From: Symbiodinium natans
Taxonomy: Eukaryota > Sar > Dinophyceae > Suessiales > Symbiodiniaceae
Assembly: GCA_905221605.1 (NCBI GenBank)
Contig: CAJNDS010002190.1
Coordinates: 349,338-413,337, forward strand
Direction of reading: 5' to 3'
Length of the DNA stretch: 64,000 bases
A model generated the notes under the pieces. That model was not told the origin of the DNA. It worked only from the letters and a program-made list of their open reading frames with translations, and made no database searches. A program made the position numbers and the translations under genes. Within the stretch, counting starts at the first letter, position 1, and each line of letters opens with the position of its first letter. Positions 1-9,030 of the stretch are shown here, in pieces.

Positions 1-976
1 GCAGCGCCTTTCACTCAACACCTACTAGCGATAGAATACTGCGGCAATATGTAGGTGGGTTAGTTTCCAGAAACTACTCAAGAAACCAAGCCTACCCTAG
101 CTGAACCCCCCCCCCGGCTTAGGGTGCCCTACCGACAGAAAACCGTTTTCTGATACAGCGATTTCACTGTAGGTCAATCAGGACCTTGAAAGTCTTTTTG
201 CAGTTGCTAGGTGGCTTTTTGACAGGCGAGCTGATGGCCAGTGCGAACTCTATACGAAATCCACCGGGTGTCCGGCGTGTTTTCCACAAAGATCGGCGTC
301 AAAACGTGCGAAGGATTACGAAGCAAAATGCAACCTAGACTACTCTTGGCGCCGTGAAGATGTCAACACTGCTCCGTTTTGAAAGAGTAGCGCTGGCTGA
401 CAAGGCATGTGTTCTAGCCTGATTACGCCAACATTGCACGCAATCTTGAACGCAGCCGACCCACAATGTGCCTCTGTCCAGGTTGCAAATGCGAGAACTT
501 GCATCTTGCCCTGCGAGCCGTGTGCCATTCATACATCATCCGGGCTAGCGTGTAAGTGATAAACTCTGCAGCGCCGCGTTGGAAAGAGGCCGTCGCCATC
601 GTCTCAAGAGATGTTGCCACCGCGGAAATCTTCCATGTCAACTGAGCACGGCGACTGCTAGGGCAGCCAATTTTTGCACAATATACTTGTTATACGGAAT
701 ACTTTAATGCAACACTTAAAACATCGAGAATATAGAACGCAATAGAATAGTAAAATATATGTAACAATAATACAAAAACAAAATGCAAAAACTGCACTTA
801 TGGCTTTACAACCAAGCGACTTAGTACAACATTCTGTTGGGGCCCGCAACATCACCCCAAGTCACCACCGCGCCGTTGCGGCAGAGGGCCGCCATCGCCC
901 CGTCCATGCCTCGGGGTGGGAGGCGGCCTCAATAGTAGGAGCCGGCAACGCCGACAGCTGAGCCGCTAACTGCTGA
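1..976. other. Unique sequence, no recognisable gene
   Basis: This is the longest telomere-free stretch at the left end. It carries several short overlapping open frames on the minus strand between about 335 and 855, none longer than 72 codons and none recognisable. Bases 661-830 are AT-rich, and the flanks are GC-balanced. A C9 tract lies near 107. I see no tRNA, rRNA or MITE ends here. Confidence 0.5.
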
Positions 977-1352
977 TCATGCGGACTTTGCCCATGATCT
1001 TTGGGTCCTTGAGTCGGCCGTGGGCAAGGACCTCCCTATACAAATTGCCACAATGCGGCGCGCGGTCCCCAGCTCCTTGTGCATGGGATCAGTGGGCCCT
1101 CCCGTGCCTGAGCCGATGTAGCCCATCCGGAACCAGAAAGCACGCGCTTCCTCGTCCCGTGGGACCTCGCAGAAGTGGAACGCGCCGGTGATCAAAACCG
1201 GGTTCAACGGCATGGTCCACGAAGACCTCCGAGATACCATCGTATGGGTCTATCCCAGCATCGCTCTTCTGCCCGGGCAAGCAAGACTTGCCGCTCCAAG
1301 GTGCGAAAGAGGAGGGGGATTCTGGCATAAGCATGTGACCGCGAGCCTGCAT
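977..1352 (-). pseudogene. Possible decayed coding fragment, unknown function
   Basis: Two overlapping minus-strand frames look protein-like. One starts at an ATG at 1238-1240 and runs 87 codons to 977; its middle part reads ITGAFHFCEVPRDEEARAFW and contains many G/C-ending codons. A second frame (1352 to 1089) contains GIDPYDGISEVFVDHAVEP, which also looks natural just upstream of the first. Both natural-looking parts could be joined only by a frame change near 1200, so this may be a broken gene or exon remnant. I do not recognise the family. The next 300 bases to the right are telomeric mosaic, so no neighbouring gene gives context. Random open frame remains a real alternative. Confidence 0.28.
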
Positions 1353-1369
1353 TTCTGAGTAGGCATCTT

Positions 1370-2000
1370 CTAGGGTTTCTAGGGTTTAGTCCGGGTTTTA
1401 TAAGGGTTTGGAGTTTTCAAGGCTTAGGGCAGGTTTGAGGGTTCGGGGTCCGGCAACCTGTCGAAACCCCAAAGGCGGGGTAGGGGGCCCGGCTGCTTGT
1501 CCATGCAGGACCCAAACCTTGTATGAGGGCAAGAGACAACCCCCTTCCAACGGTTAGGCTTGCAGCTACCTTCGTGTAGGCCCTGAACTGCTGGTCGGCA
1601 GCCTGAGCCGGAGGCTCTGAAAATTTCCAGGGTTTAGGGTTCAGGGTAAACCCTAAACCCTAAACCCTAAACCCTAAACCCTAAACCCGATAGAACCCTA
1701 AACCGTGGGGGCTTTTAGGGTTAGAGTTGTGGTTTGGCATTCCAAGGTTTGGGGCTTACGTCCAATCTGACAGGGTTCCAAGGTTTGTGCTTGTTTAGGG
1801 TATAGGCCGTAAACCCGAATTGCTTAGTAAGTAGAAGGTGTCCCCAAACGCTAAACCCTGAACCAGTAACCCTAGAGTTACCACAGACACTGAGCTGAAC
1901 CCTAAACCCTGAACCCTATAAAGATATATAAGCCCTGAGCCGTACGCCCTGAACCCTAAAGACCCTAAGCCCTAAAACCCTGAACCCTCAAGCCGACCCC
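1370..2000. repeat. Degenerate telomeric mosaic with a short CCCTAAA array
   Basis: Scattered TTTAGGG-like units around 1370-1450 (plus strand) give way to a clean run of about six CCCTAAA units at 1647-1688. Degenerate CCCTGAA/CCCTAAA copies then continue to 2000. Unique sequence between them (1450-1620, 1690-1830) shows no gene. Confidence 0.8.
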
Positions 2001-2502
2001 CTAACCTCACATATCTGAGAAATCTGGTCCTGACGCCAGGGCGCGGGTCCACGAAGTAGTGGTAGATGACGTAGCTGAGCCTTGGCGCTTGGGGCTTCGG
2101 GTGTGGAGTTTAGGGTTTGGGGTTTGCCCCCCCCCCCCCCCCCACCCTGAATCGCGTATCTTATAATGATACCATCTGATTAGGTTCCAGAGAAGAGAAC
2201 TACAATTCAGGCTGTCTAACACCCGTCTTCGGAGGAGTTCAAAAAGCCAATCCCAATTCGGTGCGGATGTGAGGCTTGAGAGTATCGAGTATGGACCGTT
2301 GCAACCTACCAAGCGCACCTGCGTGCACTTCATGCCCTGGACCCTAATAGGCCCAAACCCTAAACCCCTAAACCCTTAAACCCTAAACCCCATGACACAG
2401 ACTGGGCGTAAAGCTCAAGCAATGGCCTCGGGTGAAGAGCCTGCAGCAGTTCTTCTTTGCATCCGGTGCCGCATCGCCCTCTCAGAGGAACCCTAGGGCC
2501 TA
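2001..2502. other. Unique sequence with a C17 tract
   Basis: A C17 homopolymer spans 2127-2143, immediately after TTTAGGG-like units. A minus-strand open frame covers 2007-2333 but is low-complexity around the C tract and is not recognised. A few CCCTAAA units lie at 2350-2390. Confidence 0.5.
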
Positions 2503-2678
2503 CTTGGAGGTTCATGGTACTTATTCACCAATTATAAGCCCCTTAAGTGCCGTAATATGGTTAGAAGTACAGTTCAAGTATTAAACAAAACTATAAGCCC
2601 CTTAAGTCCCCAAATATAGTTATAAGTACAATTACAAGTACGGTTATCATTGGTTAATGACTACCATGAACCTCCAAG
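2503..2678. mobile_element. MITE-like element, family M1, intact copy
   Basis: The ends CTTGGAGG (2503-2510) and CCTCCAAG (2671-2678) are perfect inverted repeats that continue inward as imperfect terminal inverted repeats of about 35 bp (TTCATGGTACTTATTCACCA on the left). The element is non-coding and 176 bp long. Its interior holds a direct repeat containing TATAAGCCCCTTAAGT at about 2533 and 2590. No target-site duplication is evident. A second copy lies at 51284-51455 in inverted orientation, which supports mobility. The non-autonomous DNA-transposon class is inferred from structure; no transposase is visible. Confidence 0.75.
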
Positions 2679-2711
2679 CACAACCCCACATCACAAAAGC
2701 TTCCTGAAAAC

Positions 2712-2713
<2 letters not shown>

Positions 2714-2742
<29 letters not shown>
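2714..2742 (+). repeat. Poly-G tract (G29)
   Basis: An uninterrupted run of 29 G lies between unique sequence and degenerate CCCTAAA repeats. It is one of more than a dozen long G or C homopolymers in the window; the exact length in an assembly of this type is uncertain. Confidence 0.9.
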
Positions 2743-2744
2743 AT

Positions 2745-3004
2745 GCCTTAGGGTTCCCAACGCACAGGAGTAAACTTAAACCCCAAAGTCCCTAAAGTCG
2801 CTAAAGCCCCTAAACCCCTGAATCAAGTCCCAAACAGAGCCCAAGCACTGTTACCCCAAAAACCCCTAAACCCTAAACCCTAAACCCTAAACCCACTTTT
2901 TGAGGCTAGACCTGATACTGCGGCCCGCACATCATCAGCCCAATCATAGCTGCAGCAAGCACCAGCCATGGGTAGAGTCCTGCACTTGAACCCTATGACA
3001 ATAA
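2745..3004 (-). repeat. Degenerate CCCTAAA repeats
   Basis: Irregular CCCTAAA/CCCCTAAA copies with one short clean array near 2868-2893. The rest is unique sequence without a gene. Confidence 0.7.
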
Positions 3005-3117
3005 TTTAGGGTTCAGGGTTTAGGGTTTAGGGTTCAGGGTTTAGGGTTTAGGGTTTAGGGTTTAGGGTTTAGGGTTTAGGGTTTAGGGTTTAGGGTTTAG
3101 GGTTTAGGGTTTAGGGT
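3005..3117 (+). repeat. Interstitial telomeric array (TTTAGGG), about 16 units
   Basis: Near-perfect TTTAGGG heptamers with two TTCAGGG units at the left end. The array is bounded on both sides by unique sequence and has no flanking duplication. Confidence 0.95.
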
Positions 3118-3451
3118 GAGACCTCAAGGGCTCGAAAGCAAAGCCTCTGCAACTCCGAATAAAACGAATCAGAACCCCCACAAGCCCAAGACTGCAAGCC
3201 CTAAAGCCTGAATGGATATAAGGCTATCGGGAAGCAATTCTTGGCTGAACTTCATCCGCCAAAGCCCCAACCCTCACAAACCAACCGAAAACCCCTGAAG
3301 CTCTAAACCCCTAACGTCTGCATCTGAATGGCACCACAAGAAGGACCTGCAGTGGTGACCTCTTTTTCCGTGGTGTTACAGGCGCGTGAGTCAAGCTAAA
3401 GTCATGAAATGGCTGGGGGACCCTACCCCACAGGAAAGGCTAGGGCGTATG

Positions 3452-3561
3452 CTTGGTAGCCCAGGAACCATACTATGAAAAGGGTACCCTGTTTGGGCTT
3501 GGCTACTTTGTACGGGAACCTCGAACCAAAAAAAAGGCAAAAGGGCCCCACTGCGAGCAAG
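3452..3561. mobile_element. MITE-like element, family M4, diverged copy
   Basis: The left end CTTGGTAGCCCAG (3452-3464) matches the ends of the element at 61620-61722. The right end (3541-3561) matches as a diverged inverted copy. The interior contains AAAAGGGTACCCTGTTT, the GGGTRCCC core shared by several elements in the window. Length 110 bp, non-coding. Confidence 0.55.
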
Positions 3562-3659
3562 TATGGCCTAGGGTCTATAGAGCTCCGTGTCTGCGACATG
3601 AGTTTAGCTTGGGGCCCTGCATGTAACATTCTTCCGTAAGCACGGGGCATAGGGATGCT

Positions 3660-4547
3660 TCGGGTTTGATTTAGGGTGTGGGGTTGAGAGTTTCGGGTTG
3701 AGGGCTGTTCCCGGTTCTGGTCTTGGGGTTTAGGATTTGGGGTTTGGGGTTTTGGGGTTTAGGCTTTAGGGTTTATGCGGTTTATGGTTCAGGGTGTAGG
3801 GTTTAGGTTTAAGGTTTAGGGTTTAGGGTTTAGGGCTTAGGGAATAAGGTGTAGGGTTTAGGCAAACTTGGGGGCGCGAGGCCCGAAAAAACCTGAACAG
3901 CCATGGCCTTCCATAGGCAGCGGGAAGGCCGCCAAAGCGAGGGAACAGCGCGGATGAGGTTTACAGTTGAGGGTTGAGGGTTGAGGTTTTAGGGTTTAGG
4001 ATTTAGGGTTTAGGGTTTAGGATTTAGGGTTTCGGGTTTAGGGCTTAGGGCTTAGGGAAGTTTCGGGGGATTGTGCTGTGTTGTGGTCTTTGTGGTAGCT
4101 TCGCTGGAAAGGCCTACCGCTCAACCCCGAGCAGCTCTACGGTCTATGCCTTTGGAGGGGTTTAGGGTTTCGGGTTTAGGGTTTAGGGTTTCGGGTTTCG
4201 GGTTTAGGGTTTAGGGTTTAGGGTTAGGGTTTAAGGCTCCAAGAAGCGGAGATTGAGCTTCGTGTTCGGCTGATTTGTGGTGCGGAGGTAAGTCTGGCTT
4301 CGGGCACCTAGTCCCTCGGCTTGGGTTTTAGGGTTTAGGGTTCAGGGTTTAGGGTTCAGGGTTGAGGGTTCAGGGTTCAGGGTTCAGGGTTTAGGGTGTA
4401 GGGTATAGAGTTGAGGGTTTCGGCTTTTCAGGTTTATGGTTCACGCTCTGCTTCTTGTTGGCATGTCATGTCATTCGGACTTCCTCAGGCCTGAGGTTTG
4501 CCACTCCTTGAGACGTCGTGGCGACGTGCAGGCTCTGGAAACCCTTT
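3660..4547 (+). repeat. Telomeric mosaic, plus orientation
   Basis: Arrays and scattered units of TTTAGGG with TTTCGGG, TTCAGGG, TTGAGGG and TTTGGGG variants lie at about 3720-3860, 3960-4060, 4157-4225 and 4323-4410. Short unique pieces of 50-120 bp separate them, and no gene is seen. Confidence 0.85.
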
Positions 4548-4694
4548 GTTTAGGGCTTAGGGCTTAGGGCTTAGGGCTTAGGGTTTAGGGTTTAGGGTTT
4601 AGGGTTTAGGGTTTAGGGTTTAGGGTTTTAGGGTTTTAGGGTTTTAGGGTTTTAGGGTTTAGGGTTTAGGGTTTAGGGTTTAGGGTTTAGGGTC
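4548..4694 (+). repeat. Telomeric array with ordered variant blocks
   Basis: The array reads as homogeneous sub-blocks: about five GCTTAGG units, then about eight TTTAGGG, four TTTTAGGG octamers, then TTTAGGG again. This ordered block structure suggests local amplification of each variant. Confidence 0.9.
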
Positions 4695-5317
4695 AGCAGG
4701 GCAAAAGGTACCCTTCGGGTGAGGGTCTCAAGTCTGGGTATTTAACGTTGAGGGTTCGACTAAAAGTGCTTAGTGCTTACGGCTTGATTTGGGTCTGTAC
4801 GAACTCCCGGTCCTAAACCCCAAATCCTAAACCCTAAATCCTGAACCCTAAAAACCCGAAACCCAAAATCCTAGACCCTAATCCTAAACCCTAAACCCAC
4901 AAAAGGAACCCATCGCGCTTGCAGGTACAAGCCTGCAAGCAAAGGAACAGCAGTCTTCAGCCCTGAGCTCCCGAAATCCCTTTAACGGATTTTGGCTGGC
5001 CCTAGCCGCCCCTCACCCGAACGACAGCATGATGTTAGGGATGTTGGCTTCCGGTATCGGGGCTTAGGGTTTCGGGTTGTTTAGGGTTTAGGATTTAGGG
5101 TTTAGGGTTCAGGGTTCAAGGTGTAGGGTTTCGGGTTTAGGGTTGGGGGTTGGGGGTTGGGGGTTGGGGGTTTGGGGTTTGGGGTTTGGGGCTTAGGGTT
5201 TACGATTTCAGCGTGGGCACCCTTCTCCCTCTCCAGCTCCATGTGGTCCATCTTGGCGCCCACGCCGTCCTTGCCTCTCACCTCCATTTGTTGCTTTGCA
5301 GGGTGTCTGAACCCTCA
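4695..5317. repeat. Telomeric mosaic of both orientations
   Basis: Degenerate CCCTAAA-type repeats occupy 4800-4900, and TTTAGGG, TTGGGGG and TTTGGGG repeats occupy 5060-5200. Unique sequence lies at 4905-5055 and 5205-5315. Short open frames over 5100-5338 are translations of the repeat. Confidence 0.75.
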
Positions 5318-5530
5318 ACCCTAGGGTTTAGGGTTTAGGGTTTGGGGTTTAGGGTTTAGGGTTTAGGGTTTAGGGTTTGGGGTTTAGGGTTTAGGGTTTA
5401 GGGTTTAGGGTTTAGGGTTTAGGGTTTAGGGTTTAGGGTTTCGGGTTTCGGGTTTAGGGTTTAGGGTTTAGGGTTTAGATTTTAGGGTTTAGGGTTTAGG
5501 GTTTAGGGTTTAGGGTTTAGGGTTTAGGGT
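5318..5530 (+). repeat. Interstitial telomeric array (TTTAGGG), about 29 units
   Basis: One of the longer clean arrays. It contains a few TTTGGGG and TTTCGGG units and one TTTAGAT interruption, and it ends abruptly in unique sequence. Confidence 0.95.
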
Positions 5531-6298
5531 CCTACATCCTAAACTCTGTGAACCCCATACGGCGCCGCAGTAAGATGGGAAAGCACTGACCCCAGAGGGG
5601 AGCTTGTCGAGTATGGCAGGGTTTAGGGTATAGGATTTAGGGTTTCGGGTTTAGGGCTTAGGGCTTCGGGCATAGGGGTTCGGGCATGGGGTTTAGGGTT
5701 TAGGGTTTAGGGTTTAGGGTTTAGGGTTTAGGGTTTAGGGTTTAGGGTTTAGGGCTTAGGGTTTAGGGCTGAGGGCTTAGGGCTTAGGATACCCTTAATA
5801 AGAACCCCGAATATCTGCCCTGTCAGACAGAAACCCTGTTTAAAGAGACCACCAACCCATATAACCCCAAGCCCCAAATTTGAATGAAGGGGTTCAGAAG
5901 CAAGTTACCCTAAACCCTAAACCCTAAACCCTAAACCCTAAACCCTAAACCCTAAACCCTAAACCCTGAACCCTAAACCCTAAACCCTAAACACCACCGG
6001 GCTTCCTACAGCTTTCGAAGCCTACACCCTGAAAACCCTTGAAGCCCTCGTCCCTTCGAGGGCTTAGGGTTTGGGGATGTGAAGGATGTAGGTATACACC
6101 GCAGGATATGTGCGCTGCACCTGAAACCCTGACATCCTGAAACCCTGAAACCCGAAACCCTGAAACCCTAAAAACCTAAAACCCTAAACCCTAAACCCTA
6201 AACCCTAAACCTAAAACCTAAAACCCCAAAACCCCAAAACCCTAAAACCCTAAGCCCCAAGCCCGTGTTTTCCATCACCGCCGTAGCTTTGGTAGGAA
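5531..6298. repeat. Telomeric arrays in opposing orientation
   Basis: TTTAGGG and GCTTAGGG units occupy 5620-5790 (clean from about 5690). A CCCTAAA array of about 12 units follows at 5905-5992, and CCCTGAAA/CCCTAAA/CCCCAAAA units lie at 6120-6260. The two clean arrays point towards each other around a ~110-bp unique spacer. Confidence 0.85.
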
Positions 6299-6401
6299 AA
6301 AGGTGTAGTTACCGTGGTCCCAGAAATATGGGCCCCTACATGGGAGCGCCCTTATATACCCCCTTTCAGACCATACTAAGGGACCATGTAACTACCCTTA
6401 G
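6299..6401. mobile_element. MITE-like element, family M2
   Basis: The left arm (AGGTGTAGTTACCGTGGTCCC) and right arm (6380-6401, containing GGACCATGTAACTACCCTTA) are inverted copies of each other. They match the ends of the elements at 29333-29420 and 52816-52937. About 103 bp, non-coding. Confidence 0.65.
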
Positions 6402-6896
6402 AGTAGTGATAAAGCGGCTCTCGCTCTTTACATGTCAGCAAAGCTTAAATCTTCGCTGCTCTTCGCGAGGGCACCATGCCGGAAACTTACCTGTGACTTG
6501 TTGCATCCGGTTCTACTTGCCACTGGCTCTACAGCACTCCCGAACCTCAAGACCTAAACCCTAGGGTGCAGAGGTTTCGGGTTTGGGTTGGGTTTCGGGT
6601 TTCGGGCTTGGGGGCTGTGTAGCGTTCAGTGTTTGTAGTGTTTGGGGTCATATGCAGCTCATCGCACCTGATATCAAGGACAGCAGTCGGTCTGCGACGT
6701 GAACTCCAAGAACTCTGGCCGTTAAACGCTAAACCAGAGAGAGAGCCTGAACCCTAAACCCTAAACCCCAAGCCCAACCCAGTCGATGGTAGACCCCCTC
6801 CGCTCAGCAAGAAGCTCGTGGGGCAAAGTGAACGAAGCTGGAGCTCAGCAAAAGCCCAGCCGGGAGGGAAACCCCAAGCAAGACAAAACCTCAAAT
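6402..6896. other. Unique sequence with scattered telomeric units
   Basis: Unique DNA at 6402-6560 and 6620-6750 is separated by TTTCGGG units at 6575-6605. CCCTAAA units lie at 6745-6770. Open frames over 6265-6564 and 6754-6954 begin at non-ATG codons and are not recognised. Confidence 0.5.
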
Positions 6897-6999
6897 TTGG
6901 GATGTTCTCCCTTATACTAACAGTCCTTAATTTAGGGATGAGAATAGGGGGCAAGCAAATCCGTATTAAGGACCGTTAATATAAGGGGCAACATCCCAA
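6897..6999. mobile_element. MITE-like element, family M3, with 8-bp target-site duplication
   Basis: A 103-bp non-coding element. Its terminal inverted repeats are about 35 bp (6897-6931 and 6965-6999), match at 31 of 35 positions, and start TTGGGATGTT. It is flanked by a perfect 8-bp direct repeat CCTCAAAT at 6889-6896 and 7000-7007. An 8-bp target duplication is usual for hAT-type transposons, so a hAT-derived MITE is the best inference. Related but damaged copies lie at 25573-25660 and about 31629-31670. No transposase is present in the window. Confidence 0.85.
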
Positions 7000-7007
7000 C
7001 CTCAAAT

Positions 7008-7206
7008 ATTTGTTATTTCTGGCCTCTGGCTTAGGATCCGTATGCCCATGTAGTACATTCCACCTTGGATTTTCAACAGAGCCCTATAAACCCTAAACCC
7101 TAAACCCTAAACCCTAAACCCTAAACCCTAAACCCTAAACCCTAAACCCTAAACCCTAAACCCGAACCCCTAAACCCCTTAACCCCTAAGCGACCCCATG
7201 CCCCTA
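7008..7206 (-). repeat. CCCTAAA array, about 11 units
   Basis: Clean CCCTAAA heptamers at 7085-7163, followed by CCCCTAAA-type degenerate units to 7190. Unique sequence at 7008-7084 precedes them. Confidence 0.9.
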
Positions 7207-7318
7207 GACCCAAGAGTAGCCTAGGAAGAAAAAAAAATGGTACCCTTGTTGGCTTAAAGGCGGCTTCAGAGGGAACCCAAACCCCAAACACAAAAATGAT
7301 AAGGGCCTACTCCGGGTC
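7207..7318. mobile_element. MITE-like element, family M5
   Basis: The left end GACCCAAGAGTAGCC (7207 onwards) and the right end (7302-7318) are imperfect inverted repeats. The interior carries the GGTACCC core seen in other elements. A partial copy of the left half is at 31736-31800. 112 bp, non-coding. Confidence 0.5.
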
Positions 7319-7321
7319 CTA

Positions 7322-7748
7322 AACCCTAAACCTTGAACCCTAAACCCATCTTCGGCAACCCTAAACCCTAAGCCCTAAACCCTAAACAATAAACCCTAAA
7401 CCCTGAACCCTGAACCCTGAACCCTGAACCCTGAACCCTACGTGGGCAAGCCACAGTCTTCCTGGTCTGGTGGATCATGTAGCTGCTTCACCCCCTAATT
7501 GATATTGAAACCCCTCTCTTTGTTTGTCTAGGAGCCCAAATAACCCCTAAAGGGGGTTGAGGGCTGAGGGCTTGGGGCTTGGGCTTGGGGCTTGGGGCTT
7601 GGGGCTTGGGGCTTAGGGCTTAGGGCTTAGGGCTTAGGGCTTAGGGCTTAGGGCTTAGGGCTTAGGGCTTAGGGCTTAGGGCTTAGGGCTTAGGGCTTAG
7701 GGCTTAGGGCTTAGGGCCTATGGTTTAGGGTTTAGGGTTTAGGGTTTG
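7322..7748. repeat. Telomeric arrays: CCCTAAA/CCCTGAA then CTTGGGG/CTTAGGG
   Basis: Minus-orientation CCCTAAA changes to a homogeneous CCCTGAA block at 7322-7440. After 100 bp of unique sequence, plus-orientation units run 7555-7748: first GCTTGGG-type, then about 15 near-identical GCTTAGG heptamers (about 7611-7715), then TTTAGGG. Confidence 0.9.
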
Positions 7749-7946
7749 CTGTGATGGGGCGTAGATGCTGTGAAGGTTAGGTTTTGGAACAAGCTCGAAA
7801 GATTCGTGAGGCGCGCAGAGCAGCTTTGGCCCGATTGTGGAAGGCCATCTAACACTTTTCTCCCACCCCACCCCGTCCGAGGCTTCCTTTTAGGGTTTAA
7901 GCCTCAAGCCAACTGCTTACTTTCCATAAAACTTCTTGATTCCGTC
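7749..7946 (+). repeat. Dispersed repeat A, copy 1
   Basis: About 200 bp of unique-looking DNA closely matches the reverse complement of 26575-26812. The matched part includes the junction with the adjoining telomeric repeat (GGGTTTGCTGTGAT). One frame reads VLEQARKIREARRAALARLW and another MKVRFWNKLERFVRRAEQLW. Both are partly conserved in copy 2, where the first frame has a TAA stop. The repeat could descend from a transposon or gene, but I cannot assign it. The right edge at 7946 is cut by a CCCTAAA array. Confidence 0.75.
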
Positions 7947-8042
7947 ACTAAACCCTAAACCCTAAACCCTAAACCCTAAACCCTAAACCCTAAACCCTAA
8001 ACCCTAAACCCTAAACCCTAAACCCTAAACCCTAAACCCTAA
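7947..8042 (-). repeat. CCCTAAA array, about 13 units, between repeats A and B
   Basis: A perfect heptamer array separates dispersed repeat A from repeat B. In the second locus (26200-26812) the corresponding interval is ordinary sequence with no telomeric array, so this array looks inserted. Confidence 0.95.
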
Positions 8043-8067
8043 GGCCCACAGATGCCCAAAGAAGGGC

Positions 8068-8145
8068 CGTGAGGCGGGAGGCGGGCGAGCGACCTGGGTC
8101 GGCCTGCGCCATCGGGGTCGAAGGGCTTAAGCGCCGCCCCCTCTC
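8068..8145 (+). repeat. Dispersed repeat B, copy 1
   Basis: Matches the reverse complement of about 26200-26285. In the best 62-bp core I count about seven differences. Order and orientation relative to repeat A are the same at both loci, so A and B were once parts of one longer sequence. The core contains CGACCTGGGTCGGC and GGGCTTAAGCGCCGC. No function recognised. Confidence 0.7.
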
Positions 8146-8167
8146 TGTAGGGGGGCGGCCTAGGCCC

Positions 8168-8306
8168 TGAGTTTAGGGTTTAGGGTTTAGGGCTCATGGT
8201 TTAGGGTTTAGGGTTTAGGGCTTAGGGTTTAGGGTTTAGGGTTTAGGGCTCATGGTTTAGGGTTTAGGGTTTAGGGTTTAGGGTTTAGGGCTTAGGTTTA
8301 GGGTTG
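8168..8306 (+). repeat. TTTAGGG array with CTCATGG variants
   Basis: About 18 units. A variant unit GGGCTCATGGTTTAGGG occurs twice about 56 bp apart, consistent with duplication of a multi-unit block. Confidence 0.9.
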
Positions 8307-8315
8307 TTTTAAGGA

Positions 8316-8425
8316 CCCCAACTAGATCCTAAACCCCCCTCGTCTTACGGACCCCAAATGGGGGGTTTCCCAAAATCTGGGTACGGGTCCCTTTAAAGGG
8401 AATTCTATTCTGATCCTAGTTGGGG
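8316..8425. mobile_element. MITE-like inverted-repeat element
   Basis: The ends CCCCAACTAGATCCT (8316-8330) and ATCCTAGTTGGGG (8413-8425) are inverted repeats with one extra base. An inner inverted pair pairs GTTTCCCAAAATCTGGGTAC with sequence at about 8433-8465. 110 bp, non-coding; no target duplication seen. Confidence 0.55.
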
Positions 8426-8587
8426 TACAAAGGGGTACCCCCTATTTTGGGAAATGCCCAAATAGGTTCGTTCTGATAATTTCGACCTGAGAAGGTGTTG
8501 AGAGTGCGGGGGAAGCGATTGAGAACTATTCCTCCGTGCGCCAAGGAGCCACCCGGTGGCACTGTGAGCTTCAAAGGGCTCCAAAGG

Positions 8588-9030
8588 ACCCTAAACCCTC
8601 TAAACCCTCTAAACCCTCTAAACGCTCTAAACCCTCTAAACCCTCTAAACCCTCTAAACCCTCTAAACCCTCTAAACCCTCTAAACCCTCTAAACCCTCT
8701 AAACCCTCTAAACCCTCTAAACCCTCTAAAACCTCTAAACCCCCCTCTAAACCCTCTAAACCCTCTAAACCCTCTAAACCCTCTAAACCCTCTAAACCCT
8801 CTAAACCCTCTAAACCCTCTAAACCCTCTAAACCCTCTAAACCCTCTAAACCCTCTAAAACCTCTAAACCCTCTAAACCCTCTAAACCCTCTAAACCCTC
8901 TAAACCCTCTAAACCCTCTAAACCCTCTAAACCCTCTAAACCCTCTAAACCTTCTAAACCCTCTAAACCCTCTAAACCCTCTAAACCCTCTAAACCCTCT
9001 AAACCCTCTAAACCCTCTAAACCCTCTAAA
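8588..9030. repeat. 9-bp minisatellite CCCTCTAAA, about 49 copies
   Basis: A nearly perfect nonamer array that looks like a CCCTAAA heptamer with a CT insertion. Only a handful of variant units occur (AACGCTCTAAA, AAAACCTCTAAA, a CCCCCC interruption near 8740, CCTTCTAAA). Because 9 is divisible by 3 and the unit lacks stops in most frames, long frames exist on both strands (poly-SKP, poly-LNP, poly-EGL, poly-GFR). None is taken as a gene. Confidence 0.95.
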
